Shown: positions 36,116 to 45,525, counted from the stretch's first letter. The stretch is DNA of 64,000 nt from Blastopirellula marina DSM 3645 (GCF_000153105.1 NZ_CH672376.1:1689804-1753803), one strand, 5' to 3'. The notes: generated by a model from the letters alone, not told the origin. Numbers and translations are program-made.

Positions 36116-36455
36116 GTCTTTGTGTCGAACCCCCTAGGGGCGGCATGCTTGCGGCGATTGACCCGTCGCCCAAAAATTCTTCCCCGCCAGGCGACACCCC
36201 GACGATCGAGCGGGGTTCATCCATAGTCGAAACGGCAATTACGCCCGATTCGTACCTGCAGCATCACTCCGCTCGCAGAAAATGAACAAACCTCAGGCGG
36301 ACTGCGCCTGTCAGAAACTTTGGGGAGCCCTGGGTCGTCAATACCGCGCAGATGGCCTGGGGCTCCTTTATTTCTTTTCGGTGAAATCTCACCGCCAGCG
36401 ACGACTGCAACGCACGTCGCCGCCGCGCACCGGCGATATTCCCTATAATGACGCT
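36116..36455. other. Intergenic region, no gene recognised
   Basis: This 340-bp stretch lies between the CYTH and MFS genes, both on the plus strand. It has a palindrome CCCCTAGGGG (36131-36140) and weak hairpins CCCCG/CGGGG (36197-36215) and CAGGCG/CGCCTG (36294-36310), none with a T-run. The upstream extension of the MFS frame from 36282 is not protein-like. Confidence 0.4.
36445..36450 (+). promoter_or_regulatory. Perfect -10 element five bases before the MFS start codon
   Basis: TATAAT at 36445-36450 is followed by GACGC and then the ATG at 36456. A start site 6-7 nt downstream of the -10 would fall on the initiation codon itself, so the mRNA may be leaderless. The -35 region is a poor match, and no Shine-Dalgarno sequence lies before the ATG. 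Confidence 0.4.
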
Positions 36456-37793
36456 ATGTCTTCGTTCGCCGCTGATAAAAAACATGGTCCCGCCGATTCC
36501 ACTTCTTCCGCACTGCCTGCTGAACCGGATGACGCAGCGGAAGGTCGTAACTTTTTGCTGTTGGCGCTATCGCAAATCGTGATGCGCTGTGGTTGGATCT
36601 TCAAGACCGAGAGCATCATTATTCCGGCCGTCGTCGATCTGATCGCCGGGCCTGGTTGGATCCGCGGCATGTTGCCGATCTTGAATCGGATCGGGCAATC
36701 GCTTCCTCCGCTGTTTTACGCGCGGACGCTCAAGTCGATGCCGCAAAAAAAGTGGTCGCTCTGCGGCACCACGCTGGCCATGGGAGTCAGTTTCTCGATG
36801 CTGGCGTTTTGCTTCGTACCGCCGGTCCGCGGCGCTGTCGACGCGATCTTTCCGGATTGGGCGGTCTGGCCCAACGTCTGGATCACCGTCGCATTTATGG
36901 TTTGCTACTTGCTCTTTTTCGCCGCGACCGGATTAAATCAGATTGGCTTTGGCACCGTGCAAGGCAAGTTGGTGCGCGTCACCAAACGCGGCCGCTTGAT
37001 GCTGGTCGCCAACTTTGTCGGCGCGATCGCCGCGATCGGTTTCGCCGCGTGGCTGTTGCCGATGTGGCTGACCAACGACAGCGCCCAGGTCTATTGGATC
37101 TTCGGTTTCGCCGGGGGCGCCTTTTTGGCGAGCGCCGGCGTCGCGGCCTTGTTGAAGGAGCGCTGCGATCAATCGTCGCATGTCAAAGGAACGGCGCTGG
37201 AACTCTTTCATGACGCATTTAGCGTTCTGACCGAAGATCGCAACTTTCGCCGCTTGGCGGTCGTCGCCGCTTGCTTCGGCTGTTCGCTGATGCTCTTTCC
37301 GCACTATCAAGCGCTAGCGCGGGATCGTTTGGGAGCCCCGCTCGAAAATTTGATCCTATGGGTCATCATCCAGAACGGCGGAACGGCGGCGTTCAGCTTG
37401 TTAGGCGGTCCACTGGCCGATTGGAAAGGGAATCGCCTGGTCTTGCAGTTGATGATGTGCGGCGTCTTTATCATGCCGCTGATCGCCGTCGTATTGATCC
37501 ATACCGGGCCCAGCGGCGCGGTGCTGTTCAATTGGCTCTTTTTGCTGGTCGGCGTGACGCCTGTGATGTTTCGCGGGCTCAGCAACTATGTGCTGGAGAT
37601 CTCGCCGCGGAGCGAACATCCTCGTTATCTGGCCGCGCTGAGTCTGTGCGTCGCCGCGCCGATGATCGCATCTCCGGCGGTCGGTTGGGCGCTGGACGCC
37701 GTTTCTTACGAAGCGGTCTTCCTGACGATCTCAGCAATCCTGTTTGGCGGATTGCTGATGACTTGGACAATTGACGAGCCGCGTCACGCATAA
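36456..37793 (+). CDS. Major facilitator superfamily-like transporter
   Basis: This is a 445-residue integral membrane protein. A hydrophilic N-terminus of about 35 residues is followed by roughly 12 hydrophobic segments, among them FLLLALSQIVMRCGWIF, LFFAATGLNQIGFGTV, AACFGCSLMLFPHY and ISAILFGGLLMTW. The loop after helix 2 (ARTLKSMPQKKWSL) and VTKRGRLMLVANF fit MFS inter-helix loops. I chose the ATG at 36456 because the 58 extra codons upstream are not membrane or family-like. Substrate cannot be assigned. Confidence 0.82.
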   Translation: MSSFAADKKHGPADSTSSALPAEPDDAAEGRNFLLLALSQIVMRCGWIFKTESIIIPAVVDLIAGPGWIRGMLPILNRIGQSLPPLFYARTLKSMPQKKWSLCGTTLAMGVSFSMLAFCFVPPVRGAVDAIFPDWAVWPNVWITVAFMVCYLLFFAATGLNQIGFGTVQGKLVRVTKRGRLMLVANFVGAIAAIGFAAWLLPMWLTNDSAQVYWIFGFAGGAFLASAGVAALLKERCDQSSHVKGTALELFHDAFSVLTEDRNFRRLAVVAACFGCSLMLFPHYQALARDRLGAPLENLILWVIIQNGGTAAFSLLGGPLADWKGNRLVLQLMMCGVFIMPLIAVVLIHTGPSGAVLFNWLFLLVGVTPVMFRGLSNYVLEISPRSEHPRYLAALSLCVAAPMIASPAVGWALDAVSYEAVFLTISAILFGGLLMTWTIDEPRHA

Positions 37794-37805
37794 CAGCGAC
37801 GCAGC

Positions 37806-38870
37806 TTAGACCTTCGCCAATTTCAGTGCAAACTTATTTTGCTCTGAGACGTTGCATTGTTTGCGTGTCGGAGAATAGTCGACCACATTCACGCCGCCGT
37901 CGGTGGTGAATTCCATCAACCGCACCCAGCCGTCGCCCCCTTTGGGCTTCGTTTGAAAGTTGACGAGCATCTGATGGACATCGCGTCCGCCCGGCGTGAC
38001 CGAGGTCATGCGGCCCAGTCCGTCGTACAGCACGTGGCCGTTCAGCGTCATGATGAAGTTTTCATGCTTGCCGACCAGATTGTCCCAAAGCTCGGTACCA
38101 TCCATCACGTCGTCGGCCGAATTTTTCGCGACTCCATAAGAGTGCGGGTTCCAGTGTTGCTTGGTTCCTTTTTCGGCCCAGTCATAGCGGGACTCGTCGT
38201 AGTACATGTAAGCATGCGTGATCAAAATCGCTTCGCGGTCTTTGTGCTTGGCGGCAACTTCGTTAGCCCAGCGGACGACATCGGCACGCGGTCCAAATTC
38301 TAAGCCGATCACGACAAAGTCGCGTCCACCGGCCGAGAACAGATGGTAGCTATTTTCCATCTTCTGCGGCTCTTTGTCGTAGACGCCGCCAAAGGTTTTT
38401 TGCGTCCGAAACTTGTCGATCGAAAAGTAGTCGTTGAGAAGCGTTGTACGATCCGTGCATTTGCCGCCGGCGCTATAGTCATGGTTGCCGGGAACCATGA
38501 AGTAAGGGATCTTGCCATCGAGTTGGCCCATTGCGGCGACCGCGAGTTCCCACTGGGCGGGCAGGCTGCGATTGGTGATGTCTCCCAGATGCAGCGCTGC
38601 GGCGATGTTGCGCGCCTTTTGATTGTCGACCAACCACTTCGTTTGCGCCATGAATCCTTCCGGGTGTCCTTCGCCGTAGGACTGCGTATCAGGCAGCACG
38701 GCGACGGTGAACGAGCCTGGTTGGATCGGCGCAGGATCTTCGTCGACAAGCACTGCGCCTGCGTACGGATCGGCGGCCAACGCTTGCGAGCCGACGAGAG
38801 AAACGAATGTAGATCCAACGGCGAGCGAAGCGCCCGCTTTCAACAGTTGACGACGATCGAGCGATGACAT
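37806..38870 (-). CDS. Tat-exported metallophosphoesterase (calcineurin-like)
   Basis: This 354-residue protein starts with a twin-arginine signal (SSLDRRQLLKAGASLAVGS). Its calcineurin-like phosphoesterase core has VLPDTQSY (first metal ligand region), HLGDITNR (GD motif), VPGNHDYS (GNH motif), an internal His in ITHAYMYYDES and the closing GH in TLNGHVLYDG. Export in folded form through Tat suits a metal-loaded enzyme. Substrate is unknown; such planctomycete enzymes often act on phosphodiesters. The gene stands between the convergent MFS gene and an acylase-like gene on the same strand. Confidence 0.9.
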   Translation of the reverse strand: MSSLDRRQLLKAGASLAVGSTFVSLVGSQALAADPYAGAVLVDEDPAPIQPGSFTVAVLPDTQSYGEGHPEGFMAQTKWLVDNQKARNIAAALHLGDITNRSLPAQWELAVAAMGQLDGKIPYFMVPGNHDYSAGGKCTDRTTLLNDYFSIDKFRTQKTFGGVYDKEPQKMENSYHLFSAGGRDFVVIGLEFGPRADVVRWANEVAAKHKDREAILITHAYMYYDESRYDWAEKGTKQHWNPHSYGVAKNSADDVMDGTELWDNLVGKHENFIMTLNGHVLYDGLGRMTSVTPGGRDVHQMLVNFQTKPKGGDGWVRLMEFTTDGGVNVVDYSPTRKQCNVSEQNKFALKLAKV

Positions 38871-39184
38871 GGAAGGTTCCTGGCGTGCGGGATTTTGTGT
38901 CCGAGGTTTCGATTATGGGCGACCGACCTGACGATGTAAACATCCGAAAAATTAAGCTGAGATGTATATATTGGATCGTCGCACAGATTGCACTTTTTAG
39001 GAAGTGTTTCGATTTTGATCAGTTCAGGCGTTGCTGTTAATAAAGAGCAATGACTTCATTAATATCTGCACAGAACGGGCCGGTTATCATCCGTTGCGAG
39101 ATCATCAGCGACCACGGCCTCTTGCCTGGTGCGTTGCATCAGGCCATCACGTTCGCCTGCCGATTTATTTTCTGAATCGTCCCA
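38871..39184. other. Intergenic region, AT-richer than surroundings, no gene recognised
   Basis: A 314-bp stretch between two minus-strand genes. It is visibly AT-richer than the coding sequence around it (for example near 38945-38975 and 39040-39070). I see no RNA motif or clear promoter, so it may hold the promoter of the phosphoesterase gene. Confidence 0.35.
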
Positions 39185-40159
39185 TCAAGCAGGAGCCAGA
39201 AATTTGAAGGGGAGCGCTTCACGGAAGTTCGCCGTTTGGTTGCCGACAACGGCCAATTTGTCGTGCAGTTCAAGCTTGCGAACCTTGGTCGTCGCCGCGA
39301 AGTCGAGTTCGCGCAGCTTGACCCAGACGATGCTGGGACTCGCCGTGTCTTCAAAGAAATAGGTCAGCCCTTTTTGATCGGCGACGGTGCGCCAGATCGT
39401 GGATGAGATGTGGGGTTGATCCGGCGTGGTAATCCCCCGTGGAACGCTGACGTTGCGAATCACGCTAAACGTCGCGGCGACCGCTTCTTGGGGGTCGGCG
39501 GATTGCCGCGCGGCGTTGATGTAAAAACTGGCGCGGGCAAATCGATCGGCAGGGCGATTCGTGCCAGGCAGCATGATCGTGCCGCCGATTTGTTTCCAAT
39601 ATTCGTTGATCGACAATTGCTGATCGAAGGTGGGAGAGTTCGTCATCACTTGGTGCTGCTTACCATGATGGATGACGAGTTTGCCGCCGACATATTCAAA
39701 GATCGCAGAATCGCCTGAAGGATCCGAGATCGATAGATGCACGCTCCCTTCCGCGCCGTTGGGGGCTTTCACCGGAACCACGCGAAAAGCTTCTCGGCGA
39801 AGTTCAGCAACCGCTTCTGCGACATTTCCGAAGTTATCCAGCAAGTATTGCGCCCACGCCGCGATCGAGATCGCCGGCCGACTGTCATTCGCGGCCGGGT
39901 ATTCCGACTCGACGAGATACAGCAGATTGGCGACTAGTCCGACCTCATTCATGCCATCGGCGGTTCCGCCTTCGTACACGGACGCAATGACGCCGCCATA
40001 CTTACTGGTCCACTCCAGCGACCCTGCGCCAAGTCCGCCATCCCGTTGCATGCCGCGCGGAAAGATCCACAGGTTCGTGTGCATCTCCTCTTTCCAGTCC
40101 ATCGACCGGCCGGTGGTGGTTTGTCCTTCTGGTCCGAGATAAACCGCGCGAGTACACAT
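39185..40159 (-). CDS. Linear amide C-N hydrolase (choloylglycine/penicillin V acylase family), cytosolic
   Basis: This is an Ntn-hydrolase of the bile salt hydrolase/penicillin V acylase family. I placed the start at 40159 so that the protein begins Met-Cys-Thr-Arg: in this family Met removal exposes the catalytic Cys2. Other family features are GRSMDW near residue 17, the GTADGMNEVGLVANLLYL region and YFFEDTASPSIVWV. An AGAAGAG lies before the chosen ATG; the open frame continues 30 codons upstream without family features. The 324-residue product has no signal peptide, so it would be cytoplasmic. The substrate (amide or N-acyl homoserine lactone) is unknown. Confidence 0.88.
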   Translation of the reverse strand: MCTRAVYLGPEGQTTTGRSMDWKEEMHTNLWIFPRGMQRDGGLGAGSLEWTSKYGGVIASVYEGGTADGMNEVGLVANLLYLVESEYPAANDSRPAISIAAWAQYLLDNFGNVAEAVAELRREAFRVVPVKAPNGAEGSVHLSISDPSGDSAIFEYVGGKLVIHHGKQHQVMTNSPTFDQQLSINEYWKQIGGTIMLPGTNRPADRFARASFYINAARQSADPQEAVAATFSVIRNVSVPRGITTPDQPHISSTIWRTVADQKGLTYFFEDTASPSIVWVKLRELDFAATTKVRKLELHDKLAVVGNQTANFREALPFKFLAPA

Positions 40160-40262
40160 AAATCTTGCTCTTCTGATAGTGGAATTGGTGAAGCGGTTAG
40201 ATGTCTTGGGGATCGTGACTGTTCGTCGAGCGCATGTTGGTGCGAACATGATCGTAAAACAG

Positions 40263-40727
40263 TTACGTGATCGTCGTCATTCCGCAGGCAAACGCGAGGA
40301 GGACCGCCAGCAACAGCAACCCATCTCCGATCCGGCTAGCGGACGAGGTCAGTTGCAAACGCTTGGCGCAGCTGCCGAGCACAGCGATCCAGCTGCCGAT
40401 CAAGAGTAACGCAAACAGCGCTTCATTCTGATTTTGAACGGTATCGTAGCGAATCACCCGGACGACCAAAAAGTAGACGAGAACCGGTGCGCACATCACC
40501 GTCGGTCCTAGCCAGGTTCGAGGATCCCAGATCAGCAGCAGCGCTGTTCCAATCGCTGGCGCGGCGAGCAGCAGCACGCCTGGGAAGGAAGCGCCTGCGG
40601 TATCAGATAGCAATCGCACGTATCCCAGCAGCGCTCCGATCACGAACATCCACCAGAACAGCCGCGGCAGCGTGATCTGAAAGTTGCTCGATGATGGTGC
40701 GTCGGATTCGATTTCGTCTATCTCCAC
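40263..40727 (-). CDS. Integral membrane protein, unknown function
   Basis: This 154-residue protein has four or five hydrophobic helices, for example FWWMFVIGALLGYVRLLS, VLLLAAPAIGTALLLIW, VMCAPVLVYFLVVRVI and LLLIGSWIAVLGS, after a short acidic N-terminus. It begins with GTG directly at the HinT stop (TAAGTG), so the two are almost certainly co-translated. No family recognised. Confidence 0.72.
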   Translation of the reverse strand: MEIDEIESDAPSSSNFQITLPRLFWWMFVIGALLGYVRLLSDTAGASFPGVLLLAAPAIGTALLLIWDPRTWLGPTVMCAPVLVYFLVVRVIRYDTVQNQNEALFALLLIGSWIAVLGSCAKRLQLTSSASRIGDGLLLLAVLLAFACGMTTIT

Positions 40728-41072
40728 TTAGCCCGGCGGCCAGGTTAGTTTGCGTCCGCCCATCAGATGCAAATGCACGTGCGGCACTTCCTGGCCTCCT
40801 TCTTCTTTGCAATTAACCACAACCCTGTAGCCTTTATCAAGATGCAATTTTCGGGCGACGTCGCGTACCACAATCCACAAGTGTCCCATCAACGCGGCGT
40901 CCTCGTCGGTCACGTCATCGAGCGTGGCGATCTCCTTCTTCGGGATCACCAGCACATGGGTTGGCGCTTTGGGAGCGATGTCGCGAAACGCCAAGCAGAG
41001 GTCGTCCTCGTAGACGATGTCGGCCGGGATTTCGCCGTCGATGATCCGCTTGAAGATCGTTTTTTCGCTCAT
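40728..41072 (-). CDS. hinT: Histidine-triad nucleotide-binding protein (HinT-like)
   Basis: This 114-residue HIT-family protein is a purine nucleoside phosphoramidase in known members. It has KIIDGEIPADIVYEDD at the N-terminus, THVLVIPKKEI and the histidine triad HVHLH within GQEVPHVHLHLMGG. The length is standard for the family. It ends directly against a membrane-protein gene. Confidence 0.95.
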   Translation of the reverse strand: MSEKTIFKRIIDGEIPADIVYEDDLCLAFRDIAPKAPTHVLVIPKKEIATLDDVTDEDAALMGHLWIVVRDVARKLHLDKGYRVVVNCKEEGGQEVPHVHLHLMGGRKLTWPPG

Positions 41073-41372
41073 GTTGTTCTTTCATTGCTGGCGGAAGTTG
41101 TGCTGTCATCCAGGGCGCAGAATAACACCATTTTGCCCTGTGGCCAATCAGTCGAATTAGATGCGTTGTCGCGTGCTGTACGACTTAGGAACAATGCGGA
41201 AAATGCAGCTCGCTAGCAGCCCAGTTTGGGTTAACTCCCAGCGTCCTGCTTGCCGAATACCGTAACAGAGTAGAGATCGTAGTCGGCGATGGATTGCCGC
41301 TGCGGGAGACATGCGCTGGCGGCCAGCCCTCGCGAACGTCTTCATTTCTGGCTGAGTTTTTTGGGGGGATGC
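41073..41372. other. Intergenic region, no gene recognised
   Basis: These 300 bp lie between the divergent HinT gene and a small membrane-anchored protein gene. They include a GGGGGG ribosome-binding stretch just before the latter. I see no promoter pair strong enough to call. The frame open upstream of 41373 is not protein-like. Confidence 0.35.
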
Positions 41373-41990
41373 ATGATGCTGACGCGCGAAAACTTCGCGT
41401 TGACCCTAGCGTTCTTGCTTGGTTTGCTGATCGCCTATGAAGTTCGTGGTCAACAACCGAACTATGTCCAAGAGAACGGCGTGACCTACCGCGAAGTGGT
41501 CGACACCGTCCAGCGCCCCGTCGTCGAAACGAGGATGCAAGAGCATACCGAGCAAGTTTACGTCGAACGGTACACGACCGACGTGCATGAGAGTCAGCGC
41601 ACCTATCATGTTCCGGTAACCGAATATCGTTGGGAAGCGTATACGCCGATCTCGCTCAACATCTTCGCACCGCCGCGCGTCGCCTATCGCTGGGCGCCGC
41701 AGACCCGCTGGGAATCGCGCGTCGAAACGGTTCGTACTCCGATCACGCGACGTGACCTGGTGCCGGAAACTCGCACGGTTTCGCGCCCGGTGACCACGAC
41801 CCGCATGGTTGATGAAAAGCGAATCTCCCGCGTCGCCGTCAGCAACTCGCCGGCAACTTCGCGCGGCGCCAGCAACATCGCGAGCGCTCCGCTAGAATCG
41901 CAGCGCGTCGGCGGACTCGGCATGCAGGCCGATCCTCCCCGCGTCGGTACGCGGTTGGATCCGCAGCAAGCGCCGTCGCGGTTTCGCTAA
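41373..41990 (+). CDS. Signal-anchored, Arg/Val/Thr-rich repetitive protein
   Basis: This 205-residue protein begins MMLTRENFALTLAFLLGLLI (an uncleaved or cleavable signal segment) at the ATG preceded by GGGGGG at 41363-41368. The rest is a low-complexity chain of Val/Arg/Thr/Glu-rich, beta-prone segments (VDTVQRPVVETRMQEHTEQV, RVETVRTPITRRDLVPETRT) and resembles repeated surface or fibre proteins of planctomycetes rather than an enzyme. Its stop overlaps that of the convergent sulfatase-like gene by 4 nt. Function unknown. Confidence 0.72.
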   Translation: MMLTRENFALTLAFLLGLLIAYEVRGQQPNYVQENGVTYREVVDTVQRPVVETRMQEHTEQVYVERYTTDVHESQRTYHVPVTEYRWEAYTPISLNIFAPPRVAYRWAPQTRWESRVETVRTPITRRDLVPETRTVSRPVTTTRMVDEKRISRVAVSNSPATSRGASNIASAPLESQRVGGLGMQADPPRVGTRLDPQQAPSRFR

Positions 41991-43189
41991 GCCAGGCCTT
42001 GGGTTAATTCTTTCGGCAACTCCGGTAGCGGGGCGCCTTGTTGGATGGCGTCACGCGTTTGCTGGGCCAACTCGATCGCCAGCGGCGTGATCTGTTGGCA
42101 GCGGTTGGCGACGTCGTTGACATCCCAGCGATCATCCGGCTTGCCAAACAGTTGGCACTTTCCATCGCTAGAGACGCGTGCTCCCCACGAGATCGTCCGC
42201 AGATAAAGATCGTCGCCTGTCGCACAGAGCGTTCGATCTCGCGGCGGCAGGTCCAGCAGCAAAAGTGAGCGCGCCGCATCTGCTGCTCGCGTCGGCTGGG
42301 GCGCTGCGAACCAAGCGAGCAACGTCGCCGGCAGGTCGCTGCTGGACGCCAGCGATTGCACGCGGGTCAGACCTTGGGCGGCGCCAGGCAAGCGAAGCAT
42401 CAGCGGCGTTTGCGTCAGGTTCGAAAAGAGGGCCAGCGGCAATGCGGCGTCGCGTCCAATCTGACGATGCAAACCGAGCGGGATTCCGCCGCTTGAAGTG
42501 ATAATCAACAGCGGTTGGCGATCGACCGGCAATGCGCCAATCGTGGCCAGCAGTTCTTCTAACAGGGTATCGATCAACAGCACCTGACCGCCGTACGCTT
42601 GCGACAAGCCGAGCAACTCGTCCGGTTCAATCTTTCCCTCCGGTCGAGAGGAGGGAGGCGTCGCGTACGTGGGAGGCTCGGGATCTTCGTCTTCCGCCAA
42701 CGAACGGCGATAATCGAGCGGCGCGTCCCACGCGCCGGCCATTCCCCGAGCATGGGCCCAAATCAACTCGTCGCCGCCGTCCGAATCGAGCCAATCGCAA
42801 ACCAGGGCAAAGATGCGGGCCAACTCGGTCTCGTCTTCATGTTCGGTGATCTGCGGCTCTGAGCAGGGCAGAAACTCGGCCGACGCAAGCCCAAACGAGC
42901 CAGCCGCGTCACGCAGCAATGCTTCATCCGTCAGCAAATGCAGCGGCACGCCGACCTGGGCCAATTGGGCCGCCAGATCAAACCCATCCTCTGGCGCCAA
43001 CGGATGCGCCGCGCGAAACCAAGACCGATAAAGCTGGTCCAGGTTGAGCGTTTCGACCGTCGCATGCTCGACCAAAATCGACTGGGCCGCCAACTGATTC
43101 AGCGCAGGAGTCTCTAGCCAGGCCGTCCCATAAGAGGAAAGAAACCCGGCGCTCCAACCGTCAATCACCAACACAATCGCTCTACGCAC
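41987..43189 (-). CDS. Sulfatase-like protein without catalytic residues (pseudoenzyme)
   Basis: The N-terminus IVLVIDGWSAGFLSSYGTAW with TPALNQLA is that of the sulfatase/alkaline-phosphatase superfamily (compare the usual DD..L.CYG...TPN.D.LA). The expected formylglycine Cys-x-Pro-x-Arg or phosphate-binding Ser site is absent, and the position usually occupied by TSDHG reads ITSSGGIPLG. This 400-residue protein is therefore likely a degenerate, non-catalytic member, or has a changed metal site. No signal peptide. It is unlike the neighbouring intact sulfatase, which is on the same strand about 150 bp upstream. Confidence 0.75.
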   Translation of the reverse strand: MRRAIVLVIDGWSAGFLSSYGTAWLETPALNQLAAQSILVEHATVETLNLDQLYRSWFRAAHPLAPEDGFDLAAQLAQVGVPLHLLTDEALLRDAAGSFGLASAEFLPCSEPQITEHEDETELARIFALVCDWLDSDGGDELIWAHARGMAGAWDAPLDYRRSLAEDEDPEPPTYATPPSSRPEGKIEPDELLGLSQAYGGQVLLIDTLLEELLATIGALPVDRQPLLIITSSGGIPLGLHRQIGRDAALPLALFSNLTQTPLMLRLPGAAQGLTRVQSLASSSDLPATLLAWFAAPQPTRAADAARSLLLLDLPPRDRTLCATGDDLYLRTISWGARVSSDGKCQLFGKPDDRWDVNDVANRCQQITPLAIELAQQTRDAIQQGAPLPELPKELTQGLA

Positions 43190-43341
43190 GCGTTATTCTC
43201 GAACGTAACTAAGGAGGGGAAGCATGCAAGTATAACCCGGCGGGGTTGTGACGTGTTCGGCGGAATGCGGAACAAGAAATTACTTGCGGCGGCGGAGGAG
43301 ATTGCATCTCTTCCTCCGCTTTCCCGTTTCCGCTTTTCTTC

Positions 43342-44790
43342 CTACTTCCCGTCCAACGCCGGAATCTTGTCAAACTCGGACGGCGTATGCGCCTCGGCCA
43401 TCAACTTCGCCAGCTTGTCGACCAGGTCGGGGTGCTGAGCCGCCAGGTCGGTGGTTTCGCCGGGGTCGGCTTCCAGGTCGTACAGTTCGATTTTCAGCGG
43501 AGCGGGATTGTTGCGTTTCATCATGTTTTGGCGGATCCCTTTCCATTTGCCCATGCGGATCGACTGCTGACCGCCGTACGCCGGGAATTCCCAGTAGAGA
43601 TAGTCGTGCATTTTTTGTTCGCCGCTTCCCAGTAGCGTCGGCGCCAGGCTCAGACCGTCAATCATCTGCGGCGCTTTTGTTTCGGTGATGTCGGCGATCG
43701 TCGGCAGCATGTCCCACAAAGCGGACGGGACGTGCGAGACTTGTCCCGACTTGATCTTGCCGGGCCAACGCGCGACCAGCGGAACGCGAACGCCCCCTTC
43801 GTACAAGCTCCCTTTCAGCCCCCGCAGGTTGGCGACCGATTCAAAAAAGTCAGAGTCCGATCCGCCCAGGCGATCGTAAGTCGCACCGTTGTCTGACGTG
43901 AAAATCACTAGCGTGTCGCCATCCAGCCCCAGCGTCTCAATCTTGCTCAAAATCTTACCGATATCGCGGTCCATGTGCGTGATCATCGCGGCGTAACCGG
44001 CGCGCGGAGTGGGGTGCTGGATGTAGCCTTTGTGGACATATTTTTCTTCGGGAATAGCGTTCGTGTACTCGGCGGTCGATTCGTCCGGAACTTGAATCGA
44101 CAAGTGCGGAATTGCGAACGGCAGGTAAAGGAAGAACGGTTTGTCCTTGTTCTGATCAATGAACTCCAAGGCGACTTTGGTGAATTGATCTTGCGAAAAG
44201 GTCTCGCCGGTCGCGCCGCGGTTGTTGCCTGGTTGAACTTCCTTTTCGCGATTCCGCATCAGGAATTTTGGATAATGGTTATGAGCATGGGTCTGGCAGT
44301 TGAAACCGTAAAAGAGGTCGAAGCCCTGCTGGTTGGGATCGCCGGTCGTGCCGAACTGTCCCAGTCCCCATTTGCCGATCGCCGCCGTGGCGTACCCGCG
44401 CTGCTTGAGCACTTCGGCGATGGTCACTTCTTCGCTGGCCAGCGGACGTTGTCCGGTCCAATCAGTCAAGCCAAGCGCCAGCGACTCGGCCGGCAGCTTC
44501 TTCTGGGCGAAGTTATTCCGCACGTAGGCGTGCCCTGGATGCTTGCCGGTCATCAAGCAGCAGCGCGACGGTGCGCAAACGGCGTTGCCGCTATAGAAGT
44601 CGGTAAAACGAATTCCCTCGGCCGCCAGGCGATCGATATTCGGCGTCTTGATCCATTTTTGGCCATAGCAGCCCAGTTCGGCGTAGCCCAAATCATCGGC
44701 CATGATCAGCACGATATTCGGAGCACGATCCGCGGCCAGTAGCCCGGCCGGAGAAGACAGCAACAGTAGGCAGGCGGTCAGACGAGACAT
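43342..44790 (-). CDS. Sulfatase (arylsulfatase A-like), secreted
   Basis: This 482-residue protein has a signal peptide ([16 protein letters not shown], cleavage near LLAAD). Calcium ligands lie in [10 protein letters not shown] (paired Asp). The formylglycine site is [11 protein letters not shown] with Cys72 in the chosen numbering and the required Pro and Arg. [11 protein letters not shown] is the distal metal motif. It hydrolyses a sulfate ester, in planctomycetes usually of marine polysaccharides. I chose the ATG at 44790 over one 14 codons upstream because only it starts a standard signal sequence. Anaerobic or aerobic maturase is not in the window. Confidence 0.94.
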   Translation of the reverse strand: MSRLTACLLLLSSPAGLLAADRAPNIVLIMADDLGYAELGCYGQKWIKTPNIDRLAAEGIRFTDFYSGNAVCAPSRCCLMTGKHPGHAYVRNNFAQKKLPAESLALGLTDWTGQRPLASEEVTIAEVLKQRGYATAAIGKWGLGQFGTTGDPNQQGFDLFYGFNCQTHAHNHYPKFLMRNREKEVQPGNNRGATGETFSQDQFTKVALEFIDQNKDKPFFLYLPFAIPHLSIQVPDESTAEYTNAIPEEKYVHKGYIQHPTPRAGYAAMITHMDRDIGKILSKIETLGLDGDTLVIFTSDNGATYDRLGGSDSDFFESVANLRGLKGSLYEGGVRVPLVARWPGKIKSGQVSHVPSALWDMLPTIADITETKAPQMIDGLSLAPTLLGSGEQKMHDYLYWEFPAYGGQQSIRMGKWKGIRQNMMKRNNPAPLKIELYDLEADPGETTDLAAQHPDLVDKLAKLMAEAHTPSEFDKIPALDGK

Positions 44791-44916
44791 GAAATTTCTC
44801 GGCGGTAGGACGCAAAAGGATTTTGAACTCAAAGAAAGTTGGGTCCATTTTAGGCAGAAAAAACCGAGACTGCGCTATATCGCCAAGAGATGACGATTTG
44901 AGGGCAACTAGACATA

Positions 44917-45130
44917 GGACCGGACCGCTGCATTTTTTTTTAGTCCGGCGATCCGTTCGTTCGACATTCGACATTTGCCCACAAGGTTGGACTGGACCGG
45001 CAGGGTTGGACTGGACCGCTGGATTTCTTCGTCTTCAATTTGCCTGGGCCTCCTGAATGTTAGTTTGGGGGGATTGCGACTGCCGCAGACATGGCTTGTT
45101 CTACGGTTAAACTAGTTGGACCGGACCGCG
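44917..45130. repeat. Four degenerate copies of GGACYGGACCG
   Basis: Copies are GGACCGGACCGCTG at 44917-44930, GGTTGGACTGGACCGG at 44985-45000, GGTTGGACTGGACCGCT at about 45004-45020 and GTTGGACCGGACCGCG at 45115-45130. Copies one, three and four are followed by T-rich tracts. Spacing is irregular (about 18-110 bp). They could be binding sites or remnants of a small mobile repeat. Confidence 0.5.
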
Positions 45131-45516
45131 ATTCGTTTTTTGAGGAACTTGCCCATTTTTCCCAGGGGTAAACTGGGCGCTTTCGTAGGGGGTGACTCGA
45201 TGTATGGACCGCACACACAGGAAACACCTGGGCAAGGCCGGTCTATCGCACACTTTCCGGCGGCTCACACGAAGGCTCCGGCTCCCATTTGTTGGCCGGC
45301 AAACGACCGCCAAATGCGCAATCCGCCGCACCCCTTAATCGATCCGAGATGCGTGCGTTCTGTCAACGGACAAGCTTTGGCGCGCGTGTGGCCTGCGTCC
45401 AATCGGTCGCCGATTTGGGCAAGTTCGTGGCGCGTCTTGACCCACCTTGCCCGGTTGGCGTTAATTGCGCCAGCCAGATCCTTTCTCCACTCGGCTTTTC
45501 GTCCATTGCCGAGGTT

Positions 45517-45525
45517 TGTTATAGT
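45517..45525 (+). promoter_or_regulatory. Putative extended -10 promoter of ruvB
   Basis: TGTTATAGT is a TGn-extended -10 (TATAGT at 45520-45525), which can act without a good -35. Transcription would start near 45532, leaving a leader of about 48 nt before the ruvB ATG. Confidence 0.4.

Noticed and set aside
36131-36140. CCCCTAGGGG palindrome as an attachment or restriction-type signal
   Set aside because: Single short palindrome with no mobile gene or repeat partner nearby.
36282-36455. In-frame upstream extension of the MFS gene
   Set aside because: The first 58 codons are not membrane-like; a perfect -10 element lies just before the ATG at 36456.
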